64,000 nucleotides of DNA from Pantoea cypripedii (GTDB lineage Bacteria > Pseudomonadota > Gammaproteobacteria > Enterobacterales > Enterobacteriaceae), in assembly GCF_002095535.1 (NCBI RefSeq), contig NZ_MLJI01000001.1, forward strand, positions 3,027,832-3,091,831. The letters are read 5' to 3'. The position numbers were made by a program, and so were the translations under genes. The notes under the pieces are model-generated. The model made no database searches, was not told where the DNA came from, and worked only from the letters and a program-made list of their open reading frames with translations. Of this stretch, positions 31,113-41,118 are shown one piece after another (within the stretch, counting starts at the first letter, position 1; every line of letters begins with the position of its first letter).

Positions 31113-32084
31113 ATGAGTAAGATCTATGAAGACAACTCGCTGACAATTGGTCATACGCCGCTGGTTCGACTGAACCGCATCGGTAACGGCCGCATTCTGG
31201 CGAAGGTCGAGTCCCGTAACCCGAGCTTCAGCGTCAAATGCCGTATCGGTGCCAATATGATTTGGGACGCAGAAAAACGCGGCATCCTGAAACCTGGCGT
31301 AGAACTGGTTGAACCCACCAGCGGTAACACCGGTATTGCCCTGGCCTATGTGGCGGCGGCGCGTGGTTACAAGCTGACGCTGACCATGCCGGAAACCATG
31401 TCGATCGAACGTCGTAAGCTTTTGAAAGCGCTGGGTGCCAATCTGGTATTGACCGAAGGTGCGAAAGGCATGAAAGGTGCCATCGCTAAAGCGGAAGAGA
31501 TTGTTGCCAGCGATCCGGACAAATTTGTCCTGCTGCAGCAGTTCAGCAACCCGGCTAACCCGGAAATTCATGAAAAAACCACTGGCCCGGAGATCTGGGA
31601 AGATACCGATGGTGCCGTGGACGTGTTTATCGCCGGTGTCGGTACGGGCGGCACGCTGACCGGTGTCAGCCGTTACATCAAAAACACCAAAGGGAAGAAA
31701 GATCTGATTTCAGTGGCGGTCGAACCTACTGATTCCCCGGTGATCGCTCAGGCGCTGGCTGGTGAAGAGATCAAACCCGGCCCGCACAAAATTCAGGGTA
31801 TCGGTGCTGGCTTCATCCCAGGCAACCTTGACCTGAAACTGATTGACCGCGTCGTTGCCATCACCAATGACGAAGCGATCAGCACCGCACGTCGTCTGAT
31901 GGAAGAAGAAGGCATCCTCGCCGGTATCTCCTCAGGGGCAGCCGTCGCCGCCGCGCTGAAGCTGCAGGAAGACGAAGCATTCGCCAACAAAAACATTGTG
32001 GTGATCCTGCCCTCCTCTGGCGAGCGTTACCTGAGCACTGCGCTTTTTGCTGATCTGTTCACCGAAAAAGAGCTGCAACAGTGA
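31113..32084 (+). CDS. cysK: Cysteine synthase A (O-acetylserine sulfhydrylase)
   Basis: A 323-residue PLP enzyme that makes cysteine from O-acetylserine and sulfide. PLP lysine K42 lies in [14 protein letters not shown]; the substrate loop [13 protein letters not shown] and the glycine loop [10 protein letters not shown] are intact. Same length as E. coli CysK. The ribosome-binding site TAAGGACG precedes the ATG. In E. coli this gene is activated by CysB with N-acetylserine; I could not define a CysB site by eye. Confidence 0.97.
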   Translation: MSKIYEDNSLTIGHTPLVRLNRIGNGRILAKVESRNPSFSVKCRIGANMIWDAEKRGILKPGVELVEPTSGNTGIALAYVAAARGYKLTLTMPETMSIERRKLLKALGANLVLTEGAKGMKGAIAKAEEIVASDPDKFVLLQQFSNPANPEIHEKTTGPEIWEDTDGAVDVFIAGVGTGGTLTGVSRYIKNTKGKKDLISVAVEPTDSPVIAQALAGEEIKPGPHKIQGIGAGFIPGNLDLKLIDRVVAITNDEAISTARRLMEEEGILAGISSGAAVAAALKLQEDEAFANKNIVVILPSSGERYLSTALFADLFTEKELQQ

Positions 32085-32106
32085 CGGTCAAAGTCTGAAA
32101 ATGGCG

Positions 32107-32134
32107 AAAAAAGCACCCGAATGGGTGCTTTTTT
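32107..32134 (+). terminator. Terminator after cysK
   Basis: Hairpin arms AGCACCC and GGGTGCT are flanked by an A-tract before and TTTTT after. Confidence 0.85.
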
Positions 32135-32149
32135 GTGGCTTAGATCTCA
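32134..32149. promoter_or_regulatory. CRP-like site upstream of ptsH
   Basis: TGTGG-N6-TCTCA matches 8 of 10 core CRP positions and is symmetrically flanked by T-rich sequence. It lies 325 bases upstream of ptsH, where a distal P0-type promoter could be. Confidence 0.35.
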
Positions 32150-32204
32150 CTTTTACCACCTGGCAGATTGCTTTCAGTGACGAGGGTCTGGTATTTAAGC
32201 AGCC

Positions 32205-32229
32205 AATTATTTCGATGCCTGAAATTAAT
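32205..32229. promoter_or_regulatory. AT-rich inverted repeat, possible Mlc/NagC site
   Basis: AATTATTTC and GAAATTAAT form an imperfect inverted repeat (7 of 9) about 75 bases downstream of the CRP-like site. The arrangement recalls Mlc control of the E. coli ptsH P0 promoter; identification is tentative. Confidence 0.3.
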
Positions 32230-32473
32230 CGGGCTTTGAAGTGGATCAAGCTGAATCGATTTACTGATTTGGCGATACGGCGAATCACGGCATAATGAGC
32301 AGATGGAGCGATCATCTCTGCTTTTGATCCTTCACCTGGAATGACGCTCTCATTCATGCGCATTTTTTGGTCATCCGTGATGCCTGACCCGCGCACCTAC
32401 ACAGGCTAAAGTTACGGCTCCAGGCTAGACTTTAGATCCATAACACCAAACCTGATAAAGTTGGGGAAATAGA

Positions 32474-32731
32474 ATGTTCCAGCAAGAAGTTACCATTACC
32501 GCACCGAACGGCCTCCACACTCGTCCTGCAGCTCAGTTCGTTAAAGAAGCCAAGGCTTTCCAGTCAGAAATCACCGTGACTTCCAATGGCAAATCTGCCA
32601 GCGCGAAAAGCTTGTTCAAACTGCAGACACTGGGTCTGACTCAGGGTACGGTTGTTACGCTGTCTGCCGAAGGTGAAGATGAGCAGCAAGCGGTTGAACA
32701 CCTGGTAAAACTGATGGCTGAGCTGGAGTAA
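32474..32731 (+). CDS. ptsH: Phosphocarrier protein HPr
   Basis: An 85-residue cytoplasmic phosphocarrier of the sugar phosphotransferase system. It passes phosphate from Enzyme I to the sugar-specific EIIA domains through H15 ([15 protein letters not shown]). S46 ([14 protein letters not shown]) is the conserved helix-2 serine. Length is identical to E. coli HPr. First gene of ptsH-ptsI-crr. Confidence 0.97.
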   Translation: MFQQEVTITAPNGLHTRPAAQFVKEAKAFQSEITVTSNGKSASAKSLFKLQTLGLTQGTVVTLSAEGEDEQQAVEHLVKLMAELE

Positions 32732-32889
32732 TCCGCTCAGTTTGTAACTAAACCGACTCCTTTGCCCCATTGAGTGCAAACATCTTGATCGCGGACAACC
32801 TGTCCGCGTTATTGCTTCCGTAGATTGACTTATCCGCGACAATGGCAATGCATCGGGTCAACGAGCCATCGTGATTAAAAGGTAGAGTT

Positions 32890-34617
32890 ATGATTTCAGG
32901 TATTTTAGCGTCACCGGGTATCGCTTTCGGCAAAGCACTGCTGCTGAAGGAAGATGAGATCGTCATCAACCGTAAAAAAATTTCTGACGATCAGGTTGAG
33001 CAGGAAGTACAGCGCTTCCTTGATGGGCGCAGCAAAGCTGCTTCTCAGCTCGAAGCCATCAAAGTCAAAGCCGGTGAAACCTTCGGTGAAGAGAAAGCGG
33101 CGATCTTTGAAGGTCACATCATGCTGCTGGAAGACGAAGAGCTGGAGCAGGAAATCATCGACCTGATCAAGAAAGATCGCGCGACTGCTGATGCTGCTGC
33201 CCACTCCGTCATTGAAGGCCAGGCGAAAGCGCTGGAAGAACTGGATGACGAATATCTGAAAGAACGTGCGGCTGACGTGCGTGATATCGGTAAACGCCTG
33301 CTGCAAAACATCCTTGGCCTGCATATCGTTGACCTGAGCGCCATCGAAGAAGAATCCATTCTGGTGGCGAAAGATCTGACTCCATCAGAAACTGCGCAGC
33401 TGAACCTGAAAAAGGTGCTGGGCTTTATCACCGATCTCGGTGGCCGTACCTCACACACCTCCATCATGGCGCGCTCTCTCGAACTGCCAGCGATTGTCGG
33501 CACCGGTAACGTGACCGCCACGGTGAACAATGGTGATTTTCTGATTCTGGATGGCGTAAACAACAAAGTTTACATCAACCCGACTGCAGACGTACTGGAA
33601 GAGCTGAAAGCCATCCAGACGCAATATTTGTCTGAAAAACATGAACTGGCGAAACTGAAAGATCTGCCGGCGATCACGCTCGATGGTCATCAGGTTGAAG
33701 TGTGCGCCAACATCGGTACTGTACGTGATGTGGCGGGTGCCGAGCGTAACGGTGCCGAAGGCGTGGGCCTGTATCGTACCGAGTTCCTGTTTATGGACCG
33801 CGATTCACTGCCGACTGAAGAAGAACAGTTCCAGGCTTACAAAGCCGTGGCTGAAGCCATGGGCTCACAGGCCGTCATCGTCCGTACCATGGATATCGGT
33901 GGCGACAAAGACCTGCCCTATATGGACCTGCCGAAAGAAGAAAACCCGTTCCTCGGCTGGCGTGCGATTCGTATCGCCATGGACCGCAAAGAGATTCTGC
34001 ACGCCCAGCTGCGCGCGATCCTGCGTGCCTCTTCGTTTGGCAAACTGCGCATCATGTTCCCGATGATCATTTCCGTGGAAGAAGTTCGCTTCCTGAAAGC
34101 CGAACTGGAGATGCTGAAAGCGCAGCTGCGTGAAGAAGGTAAAGCCTTTGATGAAACCATTGAGATGGGCATCATGGTCGAAACACCGGCTTCCGCAGTG
34201 ATTGCCCGCCATCTGGCGAAAGAAGTCGATTTCTTCAGTATTGGGACAAACGACCTGACGCAGTATACTCTGGCGGTCGATCGTGGTAATGATTTGATTT
34301 CTCACCTCTATAACCCAATGTCGCCTTCCGTTCTGGGCCTCATCAAGCAAGTGATCGATGCATCACATGCCGAAGGGAAATGGACCGGCATGTGTGGTGA
34401 GCTGGCTGGTGATGAACGTGCTACACTACTGTTACTGGGAATGGGGCTGGACGAATTCAGCATGAGTGCCATTTCAATCCCGAGCATCAAGAAAATTATT
34501 CGTAATACCAATTTTGAAGATGCGAAGGCATTGGCGGAGCAGGCTCTGGCTCAACCCACAGCAGATGATTTGATGAACCTGGTGAACAAGTTCATCAAAG
34601 AAAAAACACTCTGCTGA
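32890..34617 (+). CDS. ptsI: PTS Enzyme I
   Basis: A 575-residue phosphoenolpyruvate-protein phosphotransferase that autophosphorylates from PEP and donates to HPr. The phospho-histidine H189 lies in [18 protein letters not shown]-binding signature segments ([27 protein letters not shown]) and the GMCGELAGD motif are intact. A gap of 158 bases separates it from ptsH, larger than usual in this operon and long enough to contain an internal promoter. Confidence 0.97.
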   Translation: MISGILASPGIAFGKALLLKEDEIVINRKKISDDQVEQEVQRFLDGRSKAASQLEAIKVKAGETFGEEKAAIFEGHIMLLEDEELEQEIIDLIKKDRATADAAAHSVIEGQAKALEELDDEYLKERAADVRDIGKRLLQNILGLHIVDLSAIEEESILVAKDLTPSETAQLNLKKVLGFITDLGGRTSHTSIMARSLELPAIVGTGNVTATVNNGDFLILDGVNNKVYINPTADVLEELKAIQTQYLSEKHELAKLKDLPAITLDGHQVEVCANIGTVRDVAGAERNGAEGVGLYRTEFLFMDRDSLPTEEEQFQAYKAVAEAMGSQAVIVRTMDIGGDKDLPYMDLPKEENPFLGWRAIRIAMDRKEILHAQLRAILRASSFGKLRIMFPMIISVEEVRFLKAELEMLKAQLREEGKAFDETIEMGIMVETPASAVIARHLAKEVDFFSIGTNDLTQYTLAVDRGNDLISHLYNPMSPSVLGLIKQVIDASHAEGKWTGMCGELAGDERATLLLLGMGLDEFSMSAISIPSIKKIIRNTNFEDAKALAEQALAQPTADDLMNLVNKFIKEKTLC

Positions 34618-34659
34618 TCCGCGAGACGCTGGCCCCAAATTACTGCTTAGGAGAAGATC

Positions 34660-35163
34660 ATGGGTTTGTTTTCTAAACTTTTTGGCGACAAAACAGAAAG
34701 CGCTTCCGGAACTATTGAAATCGTAGCGCCTCTGTCAGGCGAAATCGTGAATATTGAAGACGTACCAGATGTGGTATTCGCGGAGAAAATTGTCGGTGAC
34801 GGTATCGCCATCAAACCTTCAGGCAACAAAATGGTTGCCCCGGTTGATGGGACTATCGGCAAAATTTTCGAAACCAACCACGCCTTTTCAATCGAGTCTG
34901 ACAACGGCATCGAGCTGTTTGTCCACTTCGGTATCGACACGGTTGAACTGAAAGGTGAAGGCTTCAAACGTATCGCTGAAGAAGGCCAGAAAGTGAAAAA
35001 AGGCGACGTGGTGATCGAATTTGATCTGCCGCTGCTGGAAGAGAAAGCAAAGTCCACGCTGACGCCGGTTGTGATCTCTAACATGGATGAGATCAAAGAC
35101 CTGATCAAACTCTCTGGTCCGGTTACCGTGGGTGAAACCCCGGTGATTCGTATCAAGAAATAA
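34660..35163 (+). CDS. crr: Glucose-specific EIIA component
   Basis: A 167-residue soluble EIIA-Glc that receives phosphate from HPr on H89 ([18 protein letters not shown]) and passes it to the glucose EIIBC. It also carries out inducer exclusion and adenylate cyclase regulation in enterobacteria. The first 16 residues ([16 protein letters not shown]) form a short N-terminal tail, two residues shorter than in E. coli. Third gene of the pts operon; terminator follows. Confidence 0.97.
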   Translation: MGLFSKLFGDKTESASGTIEIVAPLSGEIVNIEDVPDVVFAEKIVGDGIAIKPSGNKMVAPVDGTIGKIFETNHAFSIESDNGIELFVHFGIDTVELKGEGFKRIAEEGQKVKKGDVVIEFDLPLLEEKAKSTLTPVVISNMDEIKDLIKLSGPVTVGETPVIRIKK

Positions 35164-35180
35164 TTCGCAGTCTGGATAGT

Positions 35181-35209
35181 AAAACGGCACCCAATGGGTG
35201 CCGTTTTTG
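35181..35209 (+). terminator. Terminator of the pts operon
   Basis: Hairpin AAAACGGCACCC / GGGTGCCGTTTTT, with T-tract, also able to act on the convergent kinase gene. Confidence 0.85.
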
Positions 35210-35218
35210 TTTCAGTGT

Positions 35219-36580
35219 TTAATTCTGCTTCCAGCGCGGCAACTTCAGCGTCAGTTCCAGGCCCCCTTCCGGGCGATTAACCGCCTGCACTTCACCGTGA
35301 TGCGCCAGGATCACCTTACGAACGATGGACAGCCCCAGGCCGTAACCTTTGCCCATCAGCGGTGAATTCACCCGCACGAAGGGGTCGAAAATACTGGAAA
35401 GCTTCTCATCATCGACACCCGGCCCCTGATCGCGTACGCGAATCGCCAGCCACTGGTTCTCCGCCTGCAAACGCACCTGAATATGCTGGCCACGATGGGA
35501 GAAACGCAGCGCGTTACGCAGCACATTCTCCACCCCACGGCGAATCAGCTCCGCATTGCCGTGCACGGTATAGTCGGCATTTTCATCAACCTGAAAATCG
35601 ACTTTTACGCCCGGAATCTGCGCCTCATAACGGACATCGGTCACTACCGCATGCAGCAGGCCGGTGAGGTCAAAATACTGCTCCCCCGGCATGCTTTCGT
35701 GCTCGGCACGCGACAACGTCAGCAACTCGCCAATCATCTTATCGAGGCGACGCGCTTCCTCATCGATACGGTTCAGCGAAGTTTCCACGCTTTCCGGCGT
35801 CTGGCGCGCGAGACCGGTTGCCAGTTGCAGACGTGCCAGCGGCGAACGCAATTCGTGAGAGATGTCATGCAGCAACTCCTCACGCGCTTTCACCAGCGTA
35901 TCCAGCCGCTCCACCATAGCGTCAAAGTCCTGCGCCACGCTGGACAACTCATCATGGCGCTTACGCATCACCGGGTAGAGACGCACGCTCAAATCACCGC
36001 TGCTGACACGGGCAAAACCTTCACGCAGCTGTCGCATCGGGCGCGTCAGGTTCCACGCCAGCAGCAGGCTAAACAGCAACCCCAGCGCGCCAGCGAAGGT
36101 AAACATCGGTTCAGGAATATTCAGAATACGCCGCGGGCCGCCCACGCCCATTGAACTATCCTCACGCAGGCCTTTCACGTCGTAGCGTAACTCGTACTCT
36201 TTGCCGTCAGCCCCTTTAACCCAGCGCACAATCACCTCCGGGAAAGGACCGTGGAAGGGTTCATTAAACCCTTCCGGTGGCGCGTTCTGGGTTGAGACCG
36301 GTTTGTTGTGCTGAATCACCGAAAAGAACTGTCGATCATTCGGTTCCCAGTCAGCCATCATATCGTCGAGTGAACTGGGCCCACCGCGTTCCAGCACCGA
36401 CACCGCCGACGCCATCTGCAAATTAACAATACGCCGAATCGCCACGATCTCAGGGGGCTCATGGTGATTACCAGAGAGGGAAAAACCGAGCCACAGCAAC
36501 TGACTGATAATCACAAACACGATCCAGAAGCCCAGCAGGATCTTCCAGAACATCCGGCCACGATAGCTGTGCTGCTTCAT
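35219..36580 (-). CDS. CpxA/EnvZ-type sensor histidine kinase
   Basis: A 453-residue inner-membrane kinase. Two membrane helices (about 11-35 and 158-178) flank a periplasmic sensor of about 120 residues with no family I recognise. A HAMP domain follows (LTRPMRQLREGFARVSSGDL), then phospho-acceptor H242 in LLHDISHELRSPLARLQ, and a HATPase domain (NVLRNALRF, DQGPGV, GYGLGLSIV). The ATG overlaps the stop of the regulator gene (ATGA), so the pair is co-translated. It lies between crr and cysM, where E. coli carries pdxK and others; the signal is unknown. Confidence 0.85.
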   Translation of the reverse strand: MKQHSYRGRMFWKILLGFWIVFVIISQLLWLGFSLSGNHHEPPEIVAIRRIVNLQMASAVSVLERGGPSSLDDMMADWEPNDRQFFSVIQHNKPVSTQNAPPEGFNEPFHGPFPEVIVRWVKGADGKEYELRYDVKGLREDSSMGVGGPRRILNIPEPMFTFAGALGLLFSLLLAWNLTRPMRQLREGFARVSSGDLSVRLYPVMRKRHDELSSVAQDFDAMVERLDTLVKAREELLHDISHELRSPLARLQLATGLARQTPESVETSLNRIDEEARRLDKMIGELLTLSRAEHESMPGEQYFDLTGLLHAVVTDVRYEAQIPGVKVDFQVDENADYTVHGNAELIRRGVENVLRNALRFSHRGQHIQVRLQAENQWLAIRVRDQGPGVDDEKLSSIFDPFVRVNSPLMGKGYGLGLSIVRKVILAHHGEVQAVNRPEGGLELTLKLPRWKQN

Positions 36581-37257
36581 CGAATGCGATAACCAATACT
36601 GCGCACGGTTTCAATGTTGACGTTGTCAGCGGTTAACGCCGCCAGCTTTTGACGAATATTGCTGATATGCACATCGACGCTACGGTCGTAAGCTTCACGC
36701 GGACGGCCCAGCCCTTTCTCGGACAGCTCATCTTTCGATACCACACGATCCGGAGCACGCATCAGCAGGTCGAGCAGATTGAATTCTGAAGCGGTCAGGT
36801 CAAAGGCTTTGCCCTGCCATTCGGTGATACGGGTAGCGGGATTGAGGCTCAAATCGCCCCAGCGCAGCACTTCTTTTTTATCGGGCAACGGCGTCTGATC
36901 TTCAAAGCGACGCAGCACCGCACGCAGACGCGCCACCAGTTCACGCGGGTAGCAGGGTTTCGGTACATAATCGTCCGCACCCATCTCCAGACCAATGACG
37001 CGATCGATATTGTCGCCTTTGGCCGTCAGCATGATCACCGGCAGACGGCTGTTCTGACGCACCTGGCGCAGCACATCAATTCCACTCATATCCGGCAGCA
37101 TAATATCGAGAATCATGGCGGTGTAATTGCCTGAAAGCGCACCTTCAACTCCGGCACTTCCGGTTAAAACCAGTTGTGCATCAAAGCCTTCCGCAATCAG
37201 GTATTGGCTCAGCATAGTACCAAGCTCTAAATCGTCATCAACAAGCAGAATTTTCAT
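36577..37257 (-). CDS. OmpR-family response regulator
   Basis: A 226-residue two-domain regulator: receiver (1-120) with the acidic pocket DDD at residues 7-9, phospho-acceptor D51 (LDIMLPDMSGID) and K at the MLTAKG loop, then a winged-helix DNA-binding domain (about 130-226) ending in NIETVRSIGYRIR. It resembles CpxR in layout, but a separate cpxR is expected elsewhere, so I assign no symbol. Upstream lies a dispersed hairpin repeat (37335-37369) and the cysM end. Confidence 0.87.
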   Translation of the reverse strand: MKILLVDDDLELGTMLSQYLIAEGFDAQLVLTGSAGVEGALSGNYTAMILDIMLPDMSGIDVLRQVRQNSRLPVIMLTAKGDNIDRVIGLEMGADDYVPKPCYPRELVARLRAVLRRFEDQTPLPDKKEVLRWGDLSLNPATRITEWQGKAFDLTASEFNLLDLLMRAPDRVVSKDELSEKGLGRPREAYDRSVDVHISNIRQKLAALTADNVNIETVRSIGYRIR

Positions 37258-37334
37258 CTTTATCTCTCGTACAAAATTGCCGCTATTTTGTCCTGAGTTC
37301 GTCCCGAACGCAGCCGGTTTTACTCGATCCTTAC

Positions 37335-37369
37335 GTAGCGGCGCGATTTATCGCGCAACGAATTTGTGC
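37335..37369. repeat. Dispersed hairpin repeat, single copy
   Basis: GTAGCGGCGCGATTTATCGC followed by GCAACG and TTTGTGCA-like sequence. Same element as at 19226, 46922 and 62571. The GCGCGAT/ATCGCGC arms form a near-perfect hairpin. Confidence 0.8.
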
Positions 37370-37380
37370 AAGGGAATAGT

Positions 37381-38262
37381 TTAGTGGAAAACACCGGTGG
37401 AGAGATAACGGTCGCCGCGATCGCAAATAATGGCGACTACCACGCTGCCCGGCTGAGCTGCCGCAATGCGCAATGCCCCGGCTACCGCACCGCCAGAACT
37501 GACACCACAGAAAATACCTTCACGCCGCGCCAGCGCACGCATGGTCTCTTCCGCTTCCTGTTGCGTCATATCCATCACTTCATCCACCAGTTCCGGGCGG
37601 AAAATACCGGGCAAATAGGCACTCGGCCAGCGACGAATACCGGGAATGCTGCTGCCTTCCTGCGGTTGCAAACCAATAATCTTCACTGCTGGCGCATGCT
37701 CGCGCAGATAGCGTCCCACGCCAGTGATGGTGCCGGTCGTCCCCATACTGGAGACGAAATGGGTCATGCGTTGCTGGCTCTGCTGCCAGATTTCCGGGCC
37801 GGTAGTGAGATAGTGGCCGAGGGGATTATCGGGGTTATTGAACTGATCCAGCACCCTGCCCTCTCCGCGCGCGGCCATCTCCTGCGCCAAATCACGCGCC
37901 CCTTCCATTCCCTGTTCGCGTGTGACCAGCACCAGCTCCGCACCGTAGGCACGCATCGCGTCCTGACGCTCCTGGCTCATGTTATCCGGCATCAACAGGC
38001 GCAGACGATAGCCTTTCATTGCCGCAATCATCGCCAGCGCGATACCGGTGTTACCACTGGTGGCTTCAATCAGCGTATCGCCCGGTTTGATCTCACCGCG
38101 CAGTTCCGCCTGATGAATCATCGACCAGGCTGCCCGATCCTTGACCGAACCCGCAGGATTATTACCTTCCAGTTTTAGCCAGATCTCGCTGCCGTTATCA
38201 GGCGTCAGGCGCTGCAACTTAATCAACGGCGTATTACCGATGGTATTTTCCAGTGTGGTCAC
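37381..38262 (-). CDS. cysM: Cysteine synthase B (thiosulfate-using)
   Basis: A 293-residue PLP enzyme that uses O-acetylserine with sulfide or thiosulfate, giving cysteine or S-sulfocysteine. The PLP lysine is in [26 protein letters not shown] and the SSMGTTGTITG loop are intact. The start is a GTG at 38262, matching the E. coli N-terminus (MSTLEQTIGNTPL). It lacks roughly the last ten residues found in E. coli CysM. Downstream of cysA as in E. coli. Confidence 0.95.
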   Translation of the reverse strand: MTTLENTIGNTPLIKLQRLTPDNGSEIWLKLEGNNPAGSVKDRAAWSMIHQAELRGEIKPGDTLIEATSGNTGIALAMIAAMKGYRLRLLMPDNMSQERQDAMRAYGAELVLVTREQGMEGARDLAQEMAARGEGRVLDQFNNPDNPLGHYLTTGPEIWQQSQQRMTHFVSSMGTTGTITGVGRYLREHAPAVKIIGLQPQEGSSIPGIRRWPSAYLPGIFRPELVDEVMDMTQQEAEETMRALARREGIFCGVSSGGAVAGALRIAAAQPGSVVVAIICDRGDRYLSTGVFH

Positions 38263-38296
38263 GGTCAGATTCCCGGCAAAAGAGGGGCAAAGAAAT

Positions 38297-38317
38297 CGGG
38301 CGGGAAAGTCCCGCCCG
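38297..38317 (-). terminator. Hairpin between cysA and cysM
   Basis: Arms CGGGCGGGA and TCCCGCCCG with a 3-base loop, followed on the minus strand by ATTTCTTT. It may end or attenuate the cysPUWA transcript before cysM. Confidence 0.55.
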
Positions 38318-38334
38318 AAGGAGTGTCAAAAATA

Positions 38335-39423
38335 TCAGGCGCTCTCGGCAAAGGCAACCGCGCGTAACGGTGTGGTGCCCTGGTAAAGCCGGGCTTGTTG
38401 CAGACCGACAAACAAACGCTCACCGCGAATCGGCGCGCTCAGTTCACCGTCAAATACCAGGGTAAAGGGTTCGCTCTGCCAGCCAGCCGGTTGTACCACC
38501 AACTGCCAGAAATGTCCGCGTGGGCTGACTTCCAGCACCTGCACTGGCAGCGGAGTTTCCAGGCTGCTCTGGCGCGATACGTCAATCTCCCACGGACGCA
38601 GGAACAACTCTACCGGGCCCTGGTGCGCCGGGGTATAGCCCAGCGGCCAGCGATGGGCAGCGACATGGAATTGCGAGCCATGCACTTCACCATCAAAACG
38701 GTTAACTTCGCCGAGGAACTCAAGCACGAAGCGGGTAGCCGGATCGCGCCACACTTCATCCGGTGTGCCGACCTGCTCAATATTGCCCTGGCTCATCACC
38801 ACCACGCTGTTAGCGACTTCCATCGCTTCTTCCTGATCGTGGGTGACGAACACGCTGGTGAATTTCAGTTCTTCATGCAGCTGACGCAGCCAGCGACGCA
38901 GCTCTTTACGCACCTGAGCGTCGAGCGCACCGAAGGGTTCATCCAGCAATAAAATTTGCGGCTCCACAGCCAGCGCACGCGCCAGTGCGACGCGCTGTTT
39001 CTGGCCGCCCGACAGCTGTGCCGGGAAGCGGTTAGCGAGATGACTCAACTGCACCATCTCCAGCAGACGGGTTACGCGCTGTTTGATTTCGGCACTGGAG
39101 GGACGCTCGCGGCGTGGCAGCACCGTCAGACCAAACGCGATGTTGTCAAACACCGTCATATGGCGAAACAGCGCGTAATGCTGGAAGACAAACCCCACCT
39201 GGCGATCGCGCGCATGCAGGCGGCTGACGTCTTTACCGTGGAACTGGATTTGACCGCTGTTCTGATGCTCCAGACCGGCGATGATACGCAGCAGCGTGGT
39301 TTTACCCGAACCGGATGGACCCAGCAGCGCCACCATCTGGCCGGAAGGAATATCCAGAGAGATATCGTTCAACACCGGTGTACGGCCAAACGATTTGTTA
39401 ATTTGTTTAATCTCAATGCTCAT
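38335..39423 (-). CDS. cysA: Sulfate/thiosulfate ABC transporter ATPase CysA
   Basis: A 362-residue cytoplasmic ABC ATPase that powers sulfate and thiosulfate import. Walker A is GPSGSGKTT, the signature is [15 protein letters not shown] and Walker B is [12 protein letters not shown]; a C-terminal TOBE-type domain follows (about 240-362). The start overlaps the cysW 3' end by 11 bases. Last gene of cysP-cysU-cysW-cysA. Confidence 0.96.
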   Translation of the reverse strand: MSIEIKQINKSFGRTPVLNDISLDIPSGQMVALLGPSGSGKTTLLRIIAGLEHQNSGQIQFHGKDVSRLHARDRQVGFVFQHYALFRHMTVFDNIAFGLTVLPRRERPSSAEIKQRVTRLLEMVQLSHLANRFPAQLSGGQKQRVALARALAVEPQILLLDEPFGALDAQVRKELRRWLRQLHEELKFTSVFVTHDQEEAMEVANSVVVMSQGNIEQVGTPDEVWRDPATRFVLEFLGEVNRFDGEVHGSQFHVAAHRWPLGYTPAHQGPVELFLRPWEIDVSRQSSLETPLPVQVLEVSPRGHFWQLVVQPAGWQSEPFTLVFDGELSAPIRGERLFVGLQQARLYQGTTPLRAVAFAESA

Positions 39424-40285
39424 GATTTTCCTCCTGTTGGCGTTTCCGCTGATGCTCTAAACGCCACTGCACCACGCTTTTCAGAAACAGTGTCACTATC
39501 GCCATCAGGGTCAGCAGCGCGGCGGCGGTAAATGCGCCAACGGTGTTGTAGTCCTGATGGAGTAATTCAACCTGAAGCGGCAAGGTATAGGTTTCGCCGC
39601 GAATCGATCCCGATACCACCGAGACCGCACCAAATTCGCCGATGGTACGGGCATTGGTCAGCACCACGCCGTACAACAACGCCCAGCGGATATTCGGCAG
39701 CGTGACGCGGCGGAACATCTGCCAGCCGGATGCGCCAAGCAGCACCGCGGCTTCATCTTCGTTACTGCCCTGGCTGAGCATTACCGGCACCAGTTCCCGC
39801 ACCACAAACGGACAGGTCACGAAAATGGTCGCCAGCACCATGCCCGGCCAGGCAAACATAATCTGGATATTGTGCGCATCCAGCCAGCCACCCGCCGGAC
39901 CATTGATACCCCAGAACAGCAGGTACATCAGGCCAGCGACCACCGGGGAGACGGCAAAAGGAATATCGAACAGCGTCAGCAACAGCTGGCGGCCTGGGAA
40001 GTTAAAACGCGTCACCAGCCACGCCAGCAACGTACCGAACACCAGGTTAACCGGCACGGTGATCAACGCCACCATCACCGTCAGCCAGATGGCATGCAGC
40101 ATATCGCCGTCTTTCAGGTTACCGATGGCGGCACCCAGCCCCTGATTGAGCGCTTCCCAGAAGATGGAGACCATCGGCACCACCAGCAACATGATGGAAA
40201 CCAGTGCGCCAATGCCAATCAGCAGCCATTTGCCCCAGTTAATCGGTGAACGATCAACCCGATTGATTTGCGAAATCTCTGCCAT
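39413..40285 (-). CDS. cysW: Sulfate/thiosulfate ABC permease CysW
   Basis: A 290-residue inner-membrane permease subunit with six hydrophobic segments and the EAA-type loop ([22 protein letters not shown]) that contacts CysA. It pairs with CysU to form the transmembrane channel. It overlaps cysU by one base and cysA by 11 bases. Confidence 0.96.
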   Translation of the reverse strand: MAEISQINRVDRSPINWGKWLLIGIGALVSIMLLVVPMVSIFWEALNQGLGAAIGNLKDGDMLHAIWLTVMVALITVPVNLVFGTLLAWLVTRFNFPGRQLLLTLFDIPFAVSPVVAGLMYLLFWGINGPAGGWLDAHNIQIMFAWPGMVLATIFVTCPFVVRELVPVMLSQGSNEDEAAVLLGASGWQMFRRVTLPNIRWALLYGVVLTNARTIGEFGAVSVVSGSIRGETYTLPLQVELLHQDYNTVGAFTAAALLTLMAIVTLFLKSVVQWRLEHQRKRQQEENHEH

Positions 40286-41118
40286 CAGTGACCTCCTAAA
40301 CGACGGCCAAAGCGGCTTTGCAGGGTGTTGATGGCGAACAGCAGCAGCAACGAGGCGGCAAGAATCACCGAGGCGATGGCGCTGGCGGCCGGATAATCAA
40401 ACTCCTGCAAACGCACAAAAATCATCAGCGAAGTCACTTCGGTTTTCCACGCGATGTTACCGGCGATAAAGATCACCGCACCAAATTCACCGAGGCTGCG
40501 GGTAAATGACAGCGCGGTCCCGGCCAGCAACGCCGGAGCCACTTCCGGCAACACCACGCGGCGGAAGCTCTGCCACGGCGTCGCACCGAGGGTTTCGGCG
40601 GCTTCTTCGTATTCCGGTCCTAACTCTTCCAGCACCGGTTGCACGGTACGCACTACAAACGGAATGCTGGTGAAGGCCATCGCCACCGCGATGCCGAGCC
40701 AGGTGTAAGAAACTTTGATATCGAACTGGGCCAGCCACTGACCATACCAGCCATTAACCGAGAACAAACCCGCCAGCGTCAGGCCAGCCACTGCCGTGGG
40801 CAGGGCGAAGGGTAAATCCATCAAACCATCGAGCAGGGTACGGCCGGGGAAGCGATAGCGGGTCAGAATCCACGCCATCAACATGCCAAACACCGCATTG
40901 AAGATCGAGGCCACGCCGGCAGACAGCAGCGTCACTTTATACGCCGCTACCAGCTGTGGATTGGTGATCACTTCCCAATACTGCGCCAGCGTCATTTTCG
41001 ACAGCTGCATCAGCAACGCGCTGATCGGCAGCAGCAGAATCAGACAGGTAAACAGCAGGCTGGTGCCAAGGCTGATACCAAATCCGGGCAGTACCCGTTT
41101 TTGCGTTGAGGCAAACAT
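40285..41118 (-). CDS. cysU: Sulfate/thiosulfate ABC permease CysU (CysT)
   Basis: A 277-residue inner-membrane permease of the same importer. The EAA loop reads AAETLGATPWQSFRRVVLPE. It overlaps cysP and cysW by one base each, so the four genes form one translationally coupled unit. Confidence 0.96.
   Translation of the reverse strand: MFASTQKRVLPGFGISLGTSLLFTCLILLLPISALLMQLSKMTLAQYWEVITNPQLVAAYKVTLLSAGVASIFNAVFGMLMAWILTRYRFPGRTLLDGLMDLPFALPTAVAGLTLAGLFSVNGWYGQWLAQFDIKVSYTWLGIAVAMAFTSIPFVVRTVQPVLEELGPEYEEAAETLGATPWQSFRRVVLPEVAPALLAGTALSFTRSLGEFGAVIFIAGNIAWKTEVTSLMIFVRLQEFDYPAASAIASVILAASLLLLFAINTLQSRFGRRLGGH

Larger units (their letters stand above)
32085..32473. other. cysK/ptsH intergenic control region
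   Basis: A 389-base interval with the cysK terminator (32107-32134), a CRP-like half-matched palindrome and an AT-rich inverted repeat of Mlc type. In E. coli the pts operon has several promoters in this interval, with CRP activation and Mlc repression. Short open frames here have no ribosome-binding sites and were not called. Confidence 0.55.
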
